Source of the DNA: Sphaerosporella brunnea
Taxonomy: Eukaryota > Ascomycota > Pezizomycetes > Pezizales > Pyronemataceae
Direction of reading: 5' to 3'
Assembly: GCA_008704415.1 (NCBI GenBank)
Contig: VXIS01000310.1
Location: 1-58,145, forward strand
DNA: 58,145 nt
Part shown: positions 10,915 through 20,670 of the stretch, in pieces
Position numbering within the stretch: position 1 is the stretch's first letter
Layout: each line of letters starts with the position of its first letter
Position numbers and translations under genes: made by a program
The notes under the pieces: generated by a model
What the model saw: the letters and a program-made list of their open reading frames with translations, nothing else
Told to the model about the DNA's origin: nothing
Databases searched by the model: none

Positions 10915-11165
10915 TTTGTTTTGTTTCAATCATATTGCATTCGGCCGCATGCGGCCATGGCATATGGTTTCAGAATCACCGCCGCCCGGAGGCACGTGTC
11001 CTACTGTGGCGTGCGTTCCTCTGAAAGAAAGAAAGAAAGCAAGGAAACAGCAAGCATGGATCGCACCAAGGAGATCCGCGATATCGACGTGGACAAAGGT
11101 GACAGATTTAGGCCCTATTCGTCCACATTCCTACGCTCGTGCTGCTCATCGCCGTGTATAGTGTG
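10915..11165 (-). mobile_element. LINE 3' end fragment (same subfamily as 4573)
   Basis: On the minus strand it ends with the GGCCGCATGCGGCC palindrome, GAATGCAATATGATTGAAAC and an A/C tail. The stretch 10970-11130 matches 4620-4780 closely (GAATCACCGCC, GGCACGTGTCCTACTGTGG, CTGAAAGAAA in + orientation). The coding end is HERRNVDE then a stop, against HEERNAAE then a stop in the 4.7 kb copy. This copy lacks a recognisable zinc knuckle upstream, so it is strongly 5'-truncated. Confidence 0.7.
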
Positions 11166-12265
11166 AAGGGCAGTGCTCAGCGAGGTCTCGTGCGGCCTGT
11201 GCCGGAAGAAATGGTCGCTTTCGAGCGAAGAACACCTGGACGCTGTTGCGCCGCGCCGCAGGATTAGGACATCACTCCAGCAGAGGTTTGGAGATCCCAT
11301 CTCAGGTTCACCATTGGCCGGAGTACCCCTGTGCCCGGTTTTTTTTGGTCCGTCGGTGCACCGGGCCGGGCATCTTGAACAGCTCAACAATCGATGGGGG
11401 CACTTAGTCCTCGATCGGCGAGGTCTGAGCGCCGCACAGAATACATCAAAGTCCAGCAACAAGCAAGCTTCTGGTGATGGAGAAAATCAGCCCGGTGCGA
11501 AGCGTGAATGACCGAAAAAATGAACATGTGCCTGGTTGGCGGGCGATGGAAGGTGAACAGCACAGGGTACGTAGAATGCTAGTTGGCTTGCTAGGTATAC
11601 ATAATTTGGTCCTTGGTGGGGCCCGCCCAGGGCAGAGCGAGTGCGTACTATTGAGGCAACAGGCGGGAATCGAGCTCCCGGCGTTGAGCATACAGGTGGG
11701 GCGAGCGCGCTCCGCCGTGACCAACATTCCACACCCGAGGCATAATTGGTCGACTGTGCCGCTCTGGCGTTCCCGTTGTGCAAAGGTGTCTTCCCACCTG
11801 GTTCCCAAACGTTGAGTGATGGTGGGGTACAACGTAGTTGCGGCGGTGGTGTCGTGAAGGCATGCGAGGTGGCGGGGTAATGCACGCTGAATACGGCGTG
11901 ACATGATCGTCAGTTGTGCCGCGGAGGCAAGCAATCGAGCCCCGGACTATCACCAGTGCTGGATGGCGGGTAAGGCAACCTGCAGAGCGTGGGCGCGGAC
12001 GGGTGGAGTACACCCGATAGCTCGCAGATTACTTTCACGCGGTGAATCAATTTCCATGAATAAGGTCGAGATGCCGCGGCGCGGGTAATCGGCGGTTCAG
12101 TGTTGTCAGGGAATTGGAGTTCAGAATGCCGTGCCGAATGCGAGTGCGACATTGTGTCTCGCTCGTGCCAACCTGCGAGCCGAGTGCCACACAATCAAAA
12201 TCCGCACCGCGCCGCGGGCAAAGCCCTACCCAACAGTCGCGCACACAAAACCCACTTGGCGCGTC
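11166..12265. other. No gene recognised
   Basis: GC-rich intergenic sequence between the LINE tail and the promoter of the cassette gene. An open minus frame (11115-11462) is partly LINE and otherwise motif-free. Confidence 0.35.
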
Positions 12266-12274
12266 CATATAAGG
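12266..12274 (+). promoter_or_regulatory. TATA box of the cassette gene
   Basis: CATATAAGG lies about 50 bp upstream of the ATG at 12324, followed by a C/A-rich leader (CATCCCCACACATCTC) typical of a short fungal 5' UTR. Confidence 0.55.
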
Positions 12275-12323
12275 CCGCACAGGCACCCTGCATCCCCACA
12301 CATCTCTATCACACAACTTCAAT

Positions 12324-13674
12324 ATGCCCAAGCAAAAGAAGAAAGACGTCTCCCCCGCCGACGCCGCCGCCGCCGCCGCCGCCCGTCTCGCGGCGTCGCT
12401 GGACAGACTTCAGGCTCCCTGCGCCGTCGCGCGCGACGTGGTGTCCTTTGACGAACTTGAAGACATGCGAACGTGGGTCCTCGAGCAACTGTCCGAGCCC
12501 CGCCAGGAGAGAGAAGCGGGACCGCAGCTGGTTACGGTGCCCAGCATCGCGCCGCTGTGGGTATGTACATCTTCAGCGAACAGCGACCGACGCCCCTTGG
12601 CTGACGGAGGTAACACAGATGCGCGACGGACAACATGCGGTGTGGGATCGCCAGGACAACCCGGACCACGCGAACCCCCCCGAGAGACCCAACGATGACG
12701 AAGGCGAGCGGGAAACCGGTGATGACGACCAGCATATCGACCTGGTTGGTGAGCCCCAGGAGGACGACGCCACTACCGAGCCAGGAGTCAGGGTATGTCC
12801 ATCTCGAGGAAGCCGCGACCGGAGATGATTTCGCTGACGTGGATAGCCGCAGGGCGGTTCCCAGCCAACTCCGCATCGCTCACAGCACGACGAAACCGAG
12901 AAGCTCGAGGATGGAGAGATCGCCTACGTGTCGCCGCTTTCGCCGGGCTTCGTGTCCAATTTTCATGCCCTGAGATCGCGCCGCGCGTCTGACCACACAT
13001 TCGAGCAGATTCTAGAATCATATGCGGCGGAGAGGAACGGGCTTTCTCCTCACGACGACCCGCATAGCGACCTGGTTGGTGAGGCCCAGGAGGACGACGC
13101 CGGTATCCAGCCCGGAGTCAGGGTATGTCCATTTCGAGAAAGCCGCGACCGGAGATGATTTAGCTGACGTCGATAGCCGGGACGTTCCCAGCCGACTCCC
13201 GATCACTTCCAGCACGACAAAACTGAGCAGCTCGAGGATGGAGAGATCGCCTACGTGTCGCCGCTTTCGCCGGGCTTCGTGGCCAATTTTCATGCCCTGA
13301 GATCGCGCCGTGCGTCTGACCACACATTCGAGCAGATTCTTGAATCATATGCTGCGGAGAGGAACGGGCTTTCTCATCACGACGACCAGCATATCGACCT
13401 GGTTGGTGAGGCCCAGGAGGACGACGCCGGTATTCAGCCAGCAGTCAGGGTATGTCCATCTCGAGAAATCCGCGACCGGAGATGATTTAGCTGACGACGA
13501 TAGCCACGAGGTTCCCAGCCGACTCCCGACCGCTCCCCGCACGACGAAACTGAGCAGCTCGAGGATGGAGAGATCGCCAACGTGTCGCCGCTTCCGGGCT
13601 TCTTGGCCAGGCTTCGTGCCGCGAGACTGCTCCGCGCGTCTGAACACACTTCGGGGCAGGTAGTGGAATCATAG
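12324..13674 (+). CDS. Five-exon gene with tandem exon-intron cassettes, hypothetical
   Basis: Predicted exons are 12324-12560, 12619-12792, 12847-13122, 13177-13449 and 13504-13674, with lengths 237, 174, 276, 273 and 171. All are multiples of three and all introns are phase 0, giving 376 residues ending in TAG. Each intron has a GTATGT donor, a GCTGAC branch site and an AG acceptor. Exon 1 encodes a lysine-rich start (MPKQKKK), an alanine run and an acidic helix. Exons 3 and 4 are near-identical modules of about 91 residues with the order QPTP, QLEDGEIAYVSPLSPGF, HALRSRRASDHTFEQILESY, then LVGEAQEDDAG. Exon 2 ends with the module's second half and exon 5 carries its first half. No known domain was recognised; the protein is acidic and probably largely disordered. 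The joint preservation of frame, phase and splice signals argues for a real gene. Confidence 0.75.
12561..12618 (+). other. Intron 1 (58 bp)
   Basis: Begins GTATGT, has GGCTGACGG as branch site 14 bp from the end and closes with ACACAG. Its sequence differs from the three repeated introns, so it lies outside the duplicated unit. Confidence 0.7.
12793..12846 (+). other. Intron 2 (54 bp, cassette copy 1)
   Basis: GTATGTCC ... GCTGAC ... GGATAG. If retained, it continues the frame for eleven residues (VCPSRGSRDRR) and then hits TGA. A second AG six bases downstream (CCGCAG, 12847-12852) would shorten exon 3 by two codons without breaking the frame. Confidence 0.7.
13123..13176 (+). other. Intron 3 (54 bp, cassette copy 2)
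   Basis: Nearly identical to intron 2, with the same donor, branch site and length, ending CGATAG. Retention gives VCPFRESRDRR and the same TGA stop. Confidence 0.75.
13450..13503 (+). other. Intron 4 (54 bp, cassette copy 3)
   Basis: Third near-copy, ending CGATAG after GCTGACGA. Retention gives VCPSREIRDRR and the same TGA stop. Confidence 0.75.
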
Positions 13675-14760
13675 GCTGCGGGGGTGAAGGAGCGGCCTGC
13701 CGAGCAGCGGTAGAACGAAAAATTAGATCACTCAATTACTGACAATGAGGACATGAGTGTACCTGCTTCGCGTGTGTCGAATGACCGTCTCTGTGCCCCT
13801 TCACCGCTTTCCTGAACGTGTTCGGCGTTTTCCCAGCGGCAGCCGACGCCGGCGAAAGTAACAGCTGGCCGTTCCATGGTGCTTAATCCGATGCCGCGTG
13901 ACTAACCACGACATCAACCCCCATCGTGATGCGATTTCCACGCCGTTCGAACGGCTGTGGTGTGGAACCGGATATCTGTTCCTGATGGCGGCTCTCGGGA
14001 GGGTATGTTCCTTCCCAAAGAAGCAGTGCCTTGGGACTCCGTAGCAGCACCGTTGGTCAGCAAACTGCAGTCTGTATCCCCCCCCCCCGGGAGCAGGCGA
14101 TGGTTTATATCAAACGACCTATCCTACGGTGACCTCACATTGACAGACCGTACAGCACCCAACGTTCTTCAACCAAACGCAGAACACGTGCAGGTGTGGT
14201 TATCGATTCAGGAGTGGTATTGGTCAAGCCTTCATGAGGCGGCACCGGCTGGAAGCTTGCAGCGCTGGATCGGTGACCGACGTCCGCACTGCTTTGGGTG
14301 TATATTGTAAAGGACCAAAATATCGTGGAACGCGTGAAACAAAGATAGGCACGCGATTGATTTCTGGGCTGCCATAGACGCCGTCAAGGATGCAGATGCT
14401 GAAGCCGTGGGCACAGCGTGCGTCACTCCATACAGAGTCAATTTATACGTTTCGGAGCAGCAGCGGCATCGCGGGAGACACGTTTATTCGCCATGAGAGG
14501 TGAAATGTCCTCTCCCACCCGGAAGGGAAGGAAACAACGGCTACCCAACAAAAGCAACCGACGAAAAGCGACCAAACATAAGCAATCAAGCAAAAGCAGA
14601 CCAACTGCAGGAATTAACCGATGCAACCAAGCAGACGCCCCCTCCGTCCCCCAACCAGGCCGTGATGTGAGAGTCCTTTCTCGAATGCGTGTGCACACGA
14701 GCATCGCCCGCCGATGCACTGATGCGACCGGTCGCCTGCGATACCACGCGTTCCAGAGCC
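13675..14760. other. Intergenic, no gene recognised
   Basis: Contains a run of ten C residues at about 14080-14090 and only short motif-free ORFs. It separates two genes transcribed towards each other, so it should hold both 3' ends. Confidence 0.4.
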
Positions 14761-15462
14761 TTATGCGTCGTCGCCATCCCCGCGAATCTTCGGTCGCGCC
14801 GAGCGTGTGTTCAAGAGTTCGCAACAAAGTTTGATGTCCTTCTCGGCCTTCTCCAACGCGGTGTCGATAGTTTTGCGCTCTTCCTTTTGCGTCCCCAACT
14901 GCGCTGATCTCTTCTTGAACTCCTCAACGAACGTGTTTGCCAGACTCACAACGCCATCAGCCGTCTGTTGTAGCCTATGCGCGGAGGTCCTCATCTTCTT
15001 GACATCTTCGGCCTGCTTCTTGACGCAATCCCTCAGACCGGCGTACGCTTTTTCGGCCGCCCGCTTATCCAACACGGCTTGGCGGGACCGCCTATCCTCC
15101 CACATGAGCAGGTCGACCAGCACAGTTTCCGCGGCCTTGCGTTCGTCGTTCATGCGGCGCATGCGGGCGCTCGTACTCTTTTCACGCGCCTTGTACTGGC
15201 TCAGGGCGTGTTTGTACTGGCCGATGAGGGTGGTGCGGTCCTGGATCTCCTTGGCAGCGTGGCGGTCGCGCCTGCCGACGGCCTGATCCAGTTCGTCGTC
15301 CACCGAGATCTCGTTGCCGAACACGTTGAGCCCTTCCTTCAGCTCCTGCTCGTATTTTTCGACGTGCGCGTCCTTTTGCAGGAGCTTCACCAGCACGCGC
15401 GGGTCCGCGTCCGCCTTCCAGGCGCTCAGGGCCGCTTCCTTTTCGGCGGCGGTGGGGGGCAT
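14761..15462 (-). CDS. Coiled-coil protein, hypothetical
   Basis: A 233-residue single-exon frame starting at an ATG (15462-15460). The composition is rich in K, E, A, R and L, with heptad-like patterns over roughly residues 30-215 (for example VKKMRTSAHRLQQTADGVVS, and KERKTIDTALEKAEKDI near the end). No globular domain, signal peptide or membrane segment is visible. The N-terminus (PPTAAEKEAALSAWKADADP) looks like a capped helix. The upstream minus-strand leader is CT/CA-rich without a clear TATA. Such proteins usually act as oligomeric scaffolds, but no role can be assigned. It converges with the cassette gene. Confidence 0.65.
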   Translation of the reverse strand: MPPTAAEKEAALSAWKADADPRVLVKLLQKDAHVEKYEQELKEGLNVFGNEISVDDELDQAVGRRDRHAAKEIQDRTTLIGQYKHALSQYKAREKSTSARMRRMNDERKAAETVLVDLLMWEDRRSRQAVLDKRAAEKAYAGLRDCVKKQAEDVKKMRTSAHRLQQTADGVVSLANTFVEEFKKRSAQLGTQKEERKTIDTALEKAEKDIKLCCELLNTRSARPKIRGDGDDA

Positions 15463-16555
15463 GTTCGCGAGTTGGCTTCAGTGACGGGGGCGGGTGAGGA
15501 TCGGTGTGGTTTGAGAGTTTGTTGTGGAGGATTGGAGGATGATAGTTTGCGATGGACGGGTTGCTGGATGATGGATGGATCGACAGAGTTTGCCCTGAAG
15601 TGTTAGGACGTGCTCTGATGGAGTGTGGTGTTGTCGATGTAGGTCGCTGGCTGAACGGCAGCAAAGCGGTTGGGTCCATCGCGATTTGACGCACTGCCGC
15701 GCACTCGGCCACGGGTGGTCACTCGCGCCTGTGTGGAAGGCTCTGGCATGTAATGGCCCGCAATGGGGCATTCCAGCTGGACATGATTGCGACATGCAAC
15801 GATGCCACCAGCTGCGACAGAGTGCGGAGGTGGTCCCGCTACTCGCTGCACGAAAACACGGCTTGCTGGGCAGCACTGTATGCACACATGCTTGCGGTGA
15901 ATAGGGCCTTGCCACGCAACCAGGGGTTTCGAAACCCATGGTAAAAGAGCGCGCCGGGAAAGGGAGGCGCATCCCGACTGTGGGGGGGGCAGTCGACACG
16001 ACAAATACGGGCCTTTCGATGCTGGTTCGGGATGCACATCACTCACGCCGCGAAGCTGCAGCATGAGAGAGCAGCGTGGCAGGCAGGTTGCAGGATCACA
16101 CAGCCACGCAGTAGCCGCGCGTTTGAAGCCAGTGGTCCACTGCGGGGGGTTGATCGTAGTGCGCAAGCCTGGCCGCAAATGTGGATACCTTTGCAAGCGG
16201 TGTTGGCGAGTACATCGTCAAACACGCCGGCGTCCAGGAAGCCCGCTGCCGATGTTTGAAGCCCGGGCTGCCACCGACCGTTGTTGAACGTGTCATTATT
16301 GCAGGCGTTGTCGACGTGGAAGCTCTGTGTCCCGCTGCGCATCATCCAGAATGTTTCTTCACTCGATCCAGCAACGGTATGTCGCCGCAGCGGGGGGGTG
16401 TCGCGCTCCTACGACGCAAACAAGCAGCGTAATAACGGGACCGAGAAAGGAAAACAGCTGGCGCTCGGGTTTCGGTGGTGGCCGCAACGTGTGGTTCGTC
16501 ATCAGTGCAGGCTGTCTGGTTCCCGGGACGCGCGAAGGCTGTCACGATGAGGCTT
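15463..16555. other. No gene recognised
   Basis: About 1.1 kb holding the probable promoter of the coiled-coil gene at its left end, then GC-rich sequence with only short motif-free ORFs. Confidence 0.35.
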
Positions 16556-17150
16556 CCTTTTCCTCCACCATTCTCTTTGCGCGGATAACTTCAAGCCGTC
16601 AAATGGTGTGTTGTCGTACGGTAAACCGTCCACCGATTTTGCGATCCAGTTTGCCGCCAATTCAGCCATCTGTGGTCTGTCATCGGCATACCGTGCGCTT
16701 GGCACGCACGGAGGCCGAAGGGGGCTGGAAGAATGTTGAAAGAAACAAACATAGACGGCTCTCGGGCCGCTCAACGGAAAACGACAAGCGGGGAAGCGCG
16801 CCCTGCTGGGCCCAAGTGGCCCGGGGCGGGGGTGTGAGCATCAACGTCTTCATACGCGGAGCCACTGACGCCAAGCGGTACAGGCCTCGTAATCCAACGG
16901 GGCGGGGCGGGGAGAAAGGAGACGGGGAAGGGGAAGGGGAAGGACAGAGCAGCGGCAGCCGGACGTCAGGGTTTGAAGAGGGGTTGAAACACAGTCCTTT
17001 CTGTATACTTTTTGCGATTTCCTTGATTTTCTTCCCTTCAGAGGGTTCCCAGTAGTAGGACCTTGTGTCCTAGGAGGTAGCACAGTCTCTCTTTTCTATA
17101 TATGCCATGGCCGCAAGCGGCCGACTGCAATATGGTCAAAACAAAACAAA
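16556..17150 (+). mobile_element. LINE 3' end fragment, plus orientation
   Basis: Plus-strand counterpart of 645-1151. The translation around 16706-17050 (EAEGGWKNVERNKHRR, QVARGGGVSINVFIRGA, then a G/E-rich stretch) aligns with it. It ends with GGCCGCAAGCGGCC (17109-17122), CGACTGCAATATGGTCAAAAC and an (AAAC)n tail to about 17155. It is strongly 5'-truncated. This is the only copy of the family on this strand in the window. Confidence 0.65.
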
Positions 17151-17424
17151 CAAAACCGTGCGCCTGGCCAGAGCAGGTGTGTGCCATTCTGTTTGCTTCT
17201 GCTATGGCATCGAAGGGTATATTGCTCACGTATCACACCGCAGGTACCCATGGGATATCTGAAGCAGAACCACAGTGGACCGCAGTCACAGTCGTTGCTC
17301 GGCAGTCACTTGCATGATCGTCATGACCTCGCGTTCTCGGCCAGTAATTTCAGAGAAAAGACTTCCGGTTCGGTTCTGATCGCCTTAAGGCTGGTACACT
17401 GGAACACTTGCCGAAAGCCAATAT

Positions 17425-17813
17425 TGGCGTTCACACCGCCGAATCTGAGCCGAATCTCACCGAGCCGAAACAAGGCGAAATACGTTGAATCTAGGCGAAT
17501 CGATGTGAATTCCCCACCAGCCAACTGACGAAACAAAAATGAAAACACGTCCCGAATCGACTACCTGCCAAGCGGGTGAAGGGCGTGGTATCGCGGCGCG
17601 CGCGAGGTTGTGGTATTGCGGGCACCGGGGGAAGAAAAAAAAAAAAAAAAAAAAAAAATTGCCAGCCGCTGTTTCGAGCTCAGATTCGACCTCTGGATCG
17701 CCTTGTTTCAACTCCGGGGGCGAAACATGGTTCGTCGAATCAGAGAAATAGATCCGGATCTGTTTCGCCGATTTGACCTCGAATCAGGCTCAGATTCGGC
17801 GGTGTGAACGCCA
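17425..17813. mobile_element. 389 bp MITE-like element with 27 bp perfect TIRs and an A-tract
   Basis: The ends 17425-17451 and 17787-17813 are perfect inverted repeats of 27 bp, starting TGGCGTTCACACCGCCGAAT. Partial complementarity extends further (GCCGAAAC against GGCGAAAC). The centre contains a run of about 25 A (17634-17658). Flanking AT-rich bases (CAATAT left, CTAATC right) do not form a clean target duplication. No coding capacity. The right end abuts a copy of another MITE family. Confidence 0.75.
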
Positions 17814-18261
17814 CTAATCCGGGTTGGATAGCAAGTGGCGACATTTGGATAGCGGTGCAATAGAGCAGCGCGCTTCCCTTGCGATTGAGGGAAATGCCAA
17901 CCTTTCTGCTGCCCTACCCCCTGAAGGCCACAGGGAACAAGCAAGATGCCGGGCCATGGTGGGCATGGAGCGGGCGCCCTGGAAATTAACAGTGGCCGTG
18001 GCCACGGGTCTGGCATGCTGGGAGTCCACGGGGGAGGCGCCGATCCCTACATTTGGACGAAAACGAGGGGGGCGGCGACGCGGGGGCCGAAGACAAAGGC
18101 GAGGAGAGATTTCAATTTAGTGTGCTATCACCCTTCTATTACAGCCAAGGGGAGGGGACCCCCATCATCTATCGCTGGATCTAACGCTTCTATAGCTGCC
18201 GCTACCTATCGCGAGCAAAATTTGCTTTCCAGCACCGATAGACTTACGGGAAGTGTTCCAC
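17814..18261 (+). mobile_element. MITE copy related to 42693-43100, left end damaged
   Basis: Shares with 42693-43100 the order GGATAGCAAGTGG, GCTTCCC, GATGCCGGGC, GGAAATTAACAGT, GGCGGCGACG, then CCGATAGACTTACGGG and a GTTCCA end. The outer part of the left TIR is replaced by the end of the 17425-17813 element, leaving CTAATCCGGGTTGGATAGC. Confidence 0.6.
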
Positions 18262-18497
18262 TGTACACATGCATAGTCGCCGCTCGCCTGGGAACATGTC
18301 GTTGAAAAGAGAGAGTCGGCTCAGCGGAGCACTGATTCAACACCTCTCACATCGCCGGGGCCATTTATTTATGATTCCACACGGCATGCGAGCGATCCTC
18401 CAGATGAGGAAATCCAGTATATGCAGCCAATCATTGGTAGGGCATCGGGGCACTACCGGGGACCCCCCATCCAACGGCGTTGCCCAAGAACCGAACG

Positions 18498-18970
18498 AAT
18501 GAGTAAACGCAAACCGCTTCCCCAGCTGCTGGCCAACAACGTTTAGAAAGAAGCTACGATTGCCAATCCCGATGGGAATAAACGCAGATGGCTCAAGAGT
18601 GAACTGGCTCAGGGATTGGCATGTCCGCAGGAATCGAGGCGAGCTAAGCATGCTCTATTCAAACACCGCCTCGCTGGGGGAGGTTGGGGTCGTACACTGG
18701 TGTATCGGGGCCACCGTTTGTATGGAAAAGCCAATGGTAAACACCATATTCCTGATATCTACTATTCCGAGCCCTGAGAGGATTCGCTCTCTGGCTGTCT
18801 GATGATGGTTGTCTCGGTTACCACACCACGTTAGCTAGAAAGATCAAACAAGCAGGATACGCACCTCGTACCTGCAAGGATTTCGACACAGGCTGTGTGC
18901 TCGCCTACAAGCAGCGTCCCAAAGGGAGTCTGTTCAATTTCTGCGCGATTTTGCCGTCGCCGACTCGGCG
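18498..18970 (+). pseudogene. Decayed coding sequence, unrecognised family
   Basis: From an ATG at 18498 the frame reads MSKRKPLPQLLANNV, one TAG, then a coherent run including PDGNKRRWLKSELAQGL and VYRGHRLYGKANGKHHIPDI up to a TGA near 18775. A one-base shift continues it with LRGFALWLSDDGCLGYHTTL and then GYAPRTCKDFDTGCVLAYK. Composition and continuity look like former coding DNA with one nonsense codon and one frameshift. I do not recognise the family. Confidence 0.4.
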
Positions 18971-19249
18971 AAGGGGAAAGCTAGACCCAATACGGGTCGG
19001 TTCGGATCCTTACCTCGAGCTAGGTCGATCCTTGCGCCTCCTGGTGTTCATGATGACCCATAAGGCCCCGGACGTGGTACCCGCCAGGCACACTGGGTGT
19101 CGCTGGGAGAGACACCTTTTGCTGGTTACGGACGGAGTAGCCCTGGGTTCGGCCGAAGCCATGTCTGGTGGTGATGGGATTCCCCCGGGATAAAAAAATG
19201 TTCGGCGAGAGTCTCATGCAAGAGCTTTGGCCTCACACGTAGTGGATCC

Positions 19250-19550
19250 CATGCTGATGTGAAGCGGAGATCGGGCAACCGTGAATGATCCTCCGATCCA
19301 CACGCGTGAAGGATCGTGCACCGTCTTGAGTCGAAACTATATCCAGAGCTTGGTCCGGCTTGGAGGGACACGCACGCCTCGTGCCCATACTTTCCTACGA
19401 TGTACGCACATACTATTCGGACAGAATGTGCTCATAGGCGAATGGTGCACTTGAGGTACCCCATCTACTCGACTACAACGCATACCGCTATCTGGTGAAA
19501 TATAGAGTTCCCGAGATCTCGCTTCGAAGCGAAAACGTAAACATATAAAA
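19250..19550 (+). pseudogene. Fragment paralogous to 20027-20530 (opposite strand)
   Basis: Positions 19455-19535 are a close inverted copy of 20108-20190. Read in the matching frame both give PHLLDY-xx-YRYLVKYRV-x-EIS. The copy here is out of frame with the flanking ORF and has an upstream stop, so it is a relic. Confidence 0.45.
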
Positions 19551-20026
19551 TTGACACCCACGGCTGGCTCTTCCGGGTCAAAATTTGCTACACGCCTTTA
19601 CTCTCTATGGAATGAGCTGAAATTTTCAGATATAGGGCATGCAAGGACGCTCATTCTCGCTCTGAATTCAAATTTATCCCCCCATGGATGGATGTTATGT
19701 GGGATGGCGCCGCGAGGGGTTTGTCGCCTGCCTGAGAGGCCCGGTGGTTCTTGAATGGGGGTCGCCCAACCCGTCGTCAAGAACACACTGGCACGCTCTG
19801 CCGAGAATGCTCGGTGGCGGTCCCATACGGTTTGGGGTTTGATCCTCACGCGGCCTGGGGTTTGGTTCAGACTGCCGGTGCGGCCTCGGCCATCATGATA
19901 TCCAAGCCACATTTTATGTAGCGTTCAGCGGTCGGATGTTTGCAGCCCGGGGTTTGCGAAGCGGTGTGAAGTTCTGGAGGATGGCATGCTGGAGAGAATT
20001 GCACGCCGCGGCATTTGATGGTGAGC

Positions 20027-20530
20027 TCATAGCCGGCACCCGCGCGTCATCACGACCATCGTGGCCGCCAGCGATTGATTTGTGCGCCCCACGTCTGAAT
20101 TCACCTTCTCGGTTACAACCGAGATCTCGGCAACTCTATATTTCACCAGATAGCGGTATGTGTCATAATCGAGTAGATGGGGTAGATCTGCGCGGGCGTA
20201 AAGGCAGTCCCTCTTCAGTGCAATGGTCACCATCCCTTCGGTGCTAATTGGCACGGAGAATGCGCGCTGTGATACCCATCGCAACCACATCCTATTTCCC
20301 TCAGGGCTGTCAAAAGTCCAGCCAGTCCGGCTTTGGAGGAGGCCTGAACCTATTTGATTGAAACGGGGTTTGAAACTTACGGCCGGTGTGGACCAAGCAA
20401 TTTTGCACCGGACCCCGGTGACAGAAGTGCCCATCAGGTCCGGCGGAGCAATCCTCCACAGCCTCCTCTCTATCCCTATACAGAGCGGAACATATAACCA
20501 TTTTGGCGTCGTATTGTAGTCAGCCGGCAT
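20027..20530 (-). CDS. Hypothetical protein, member of a local inverted pair
   Basis: The frame is open to 20692, but its upstream part overlaps a tRNA-like sequence. The first internal ATG (20530) begins MPADYNTTPKWLYVPLCIG and gives 167 residues. The distal part contains RADLPHLLDYDTYRYLVKYR, shared with the broken copy at 19.5 kb. No domain recognised. It may be another mobile-element relic rather than a host gene. Confidence 0.3.
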   Translation of the reverse strand: MPADYNTTPKWLYVPLCIGIERRLWRIAPPDLMGTSVTGVRCKIAWSTPAVSFKPRFNQIGSGLLQSRTGWTFDSPEGNRMWLRWVSQRAFSVPISTEGMVTIALKRDCLYARADLPHLLDYDTYRYLVKYRVAEISVVTEKVNSDVGRTNQSLAATMVVMTRGCRL

Positions 20531-20586
20531 CGGTATAAGCGGTCCCGGGCGTTCACGGACGGCGAAACGGATCGCTAACTGCACGC

Positions 20587-20670
20587 GCCTTCGTGGCGCA
20601 ATGGTTAGCTGATCTGTTTCCGCAGTCCGGACCTTAAGCTCAATGCGGCAGACGCCGCGTTCGAGCCCGC
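20587..20670 (+). other. tRNA-like A and B boxes (tRNA relic or SINE head)
   Basis: TGGCGCAATGG (20594-20604) fits a pol III A box and GTTCGAGCC (20659-20667) fits a B box, in tRNA order. Bases 1-7 (GCCTTCG) do not pair with the sequence after the B box, and the T-stem is poorly complementary, so it is not called a working tRNA. Confidence 0.4.

Larger units (their letters stand above)
12720..13674 (+). repeat. Tandem exon-intron cassette array (330/327 bp period)
   Basis: The unit starts near GACGACCAGCATATCGACCT (12723). It recurs at about 13055 and 13382, spanning the exon end, a whole intron and the start of the next exon. Two units are complete and the third is cut by the gene's last exon, where the copy has diverged and lost a codon or two. 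Unequal crossing-over between units would add or remove whole in-frame cassettes. Confidence 0.85.

Noticed and set aside
12720..13660. CRISPR-like or satellite explanation for the 330 bp repeats
   Set aside because: The units are far too long for CRISPR, and coding frame and splice signals account for them better than a satellite.
12532..13735. Series of minus-strand open frames with repeated peptides
   Set aside because: They are antisense shadows of the cassette gene, repeated because the DNA is repeated.
14977..15712. Open frames on both strands around 15.0-15.7 kb
   Set aside because: They overlap the coiled-coil gene out of frame and carry no motif.
20587..20670. Functional tRNA gene
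   Set aside because: The acceptor and T stems do not pair, so only a relic is supported.
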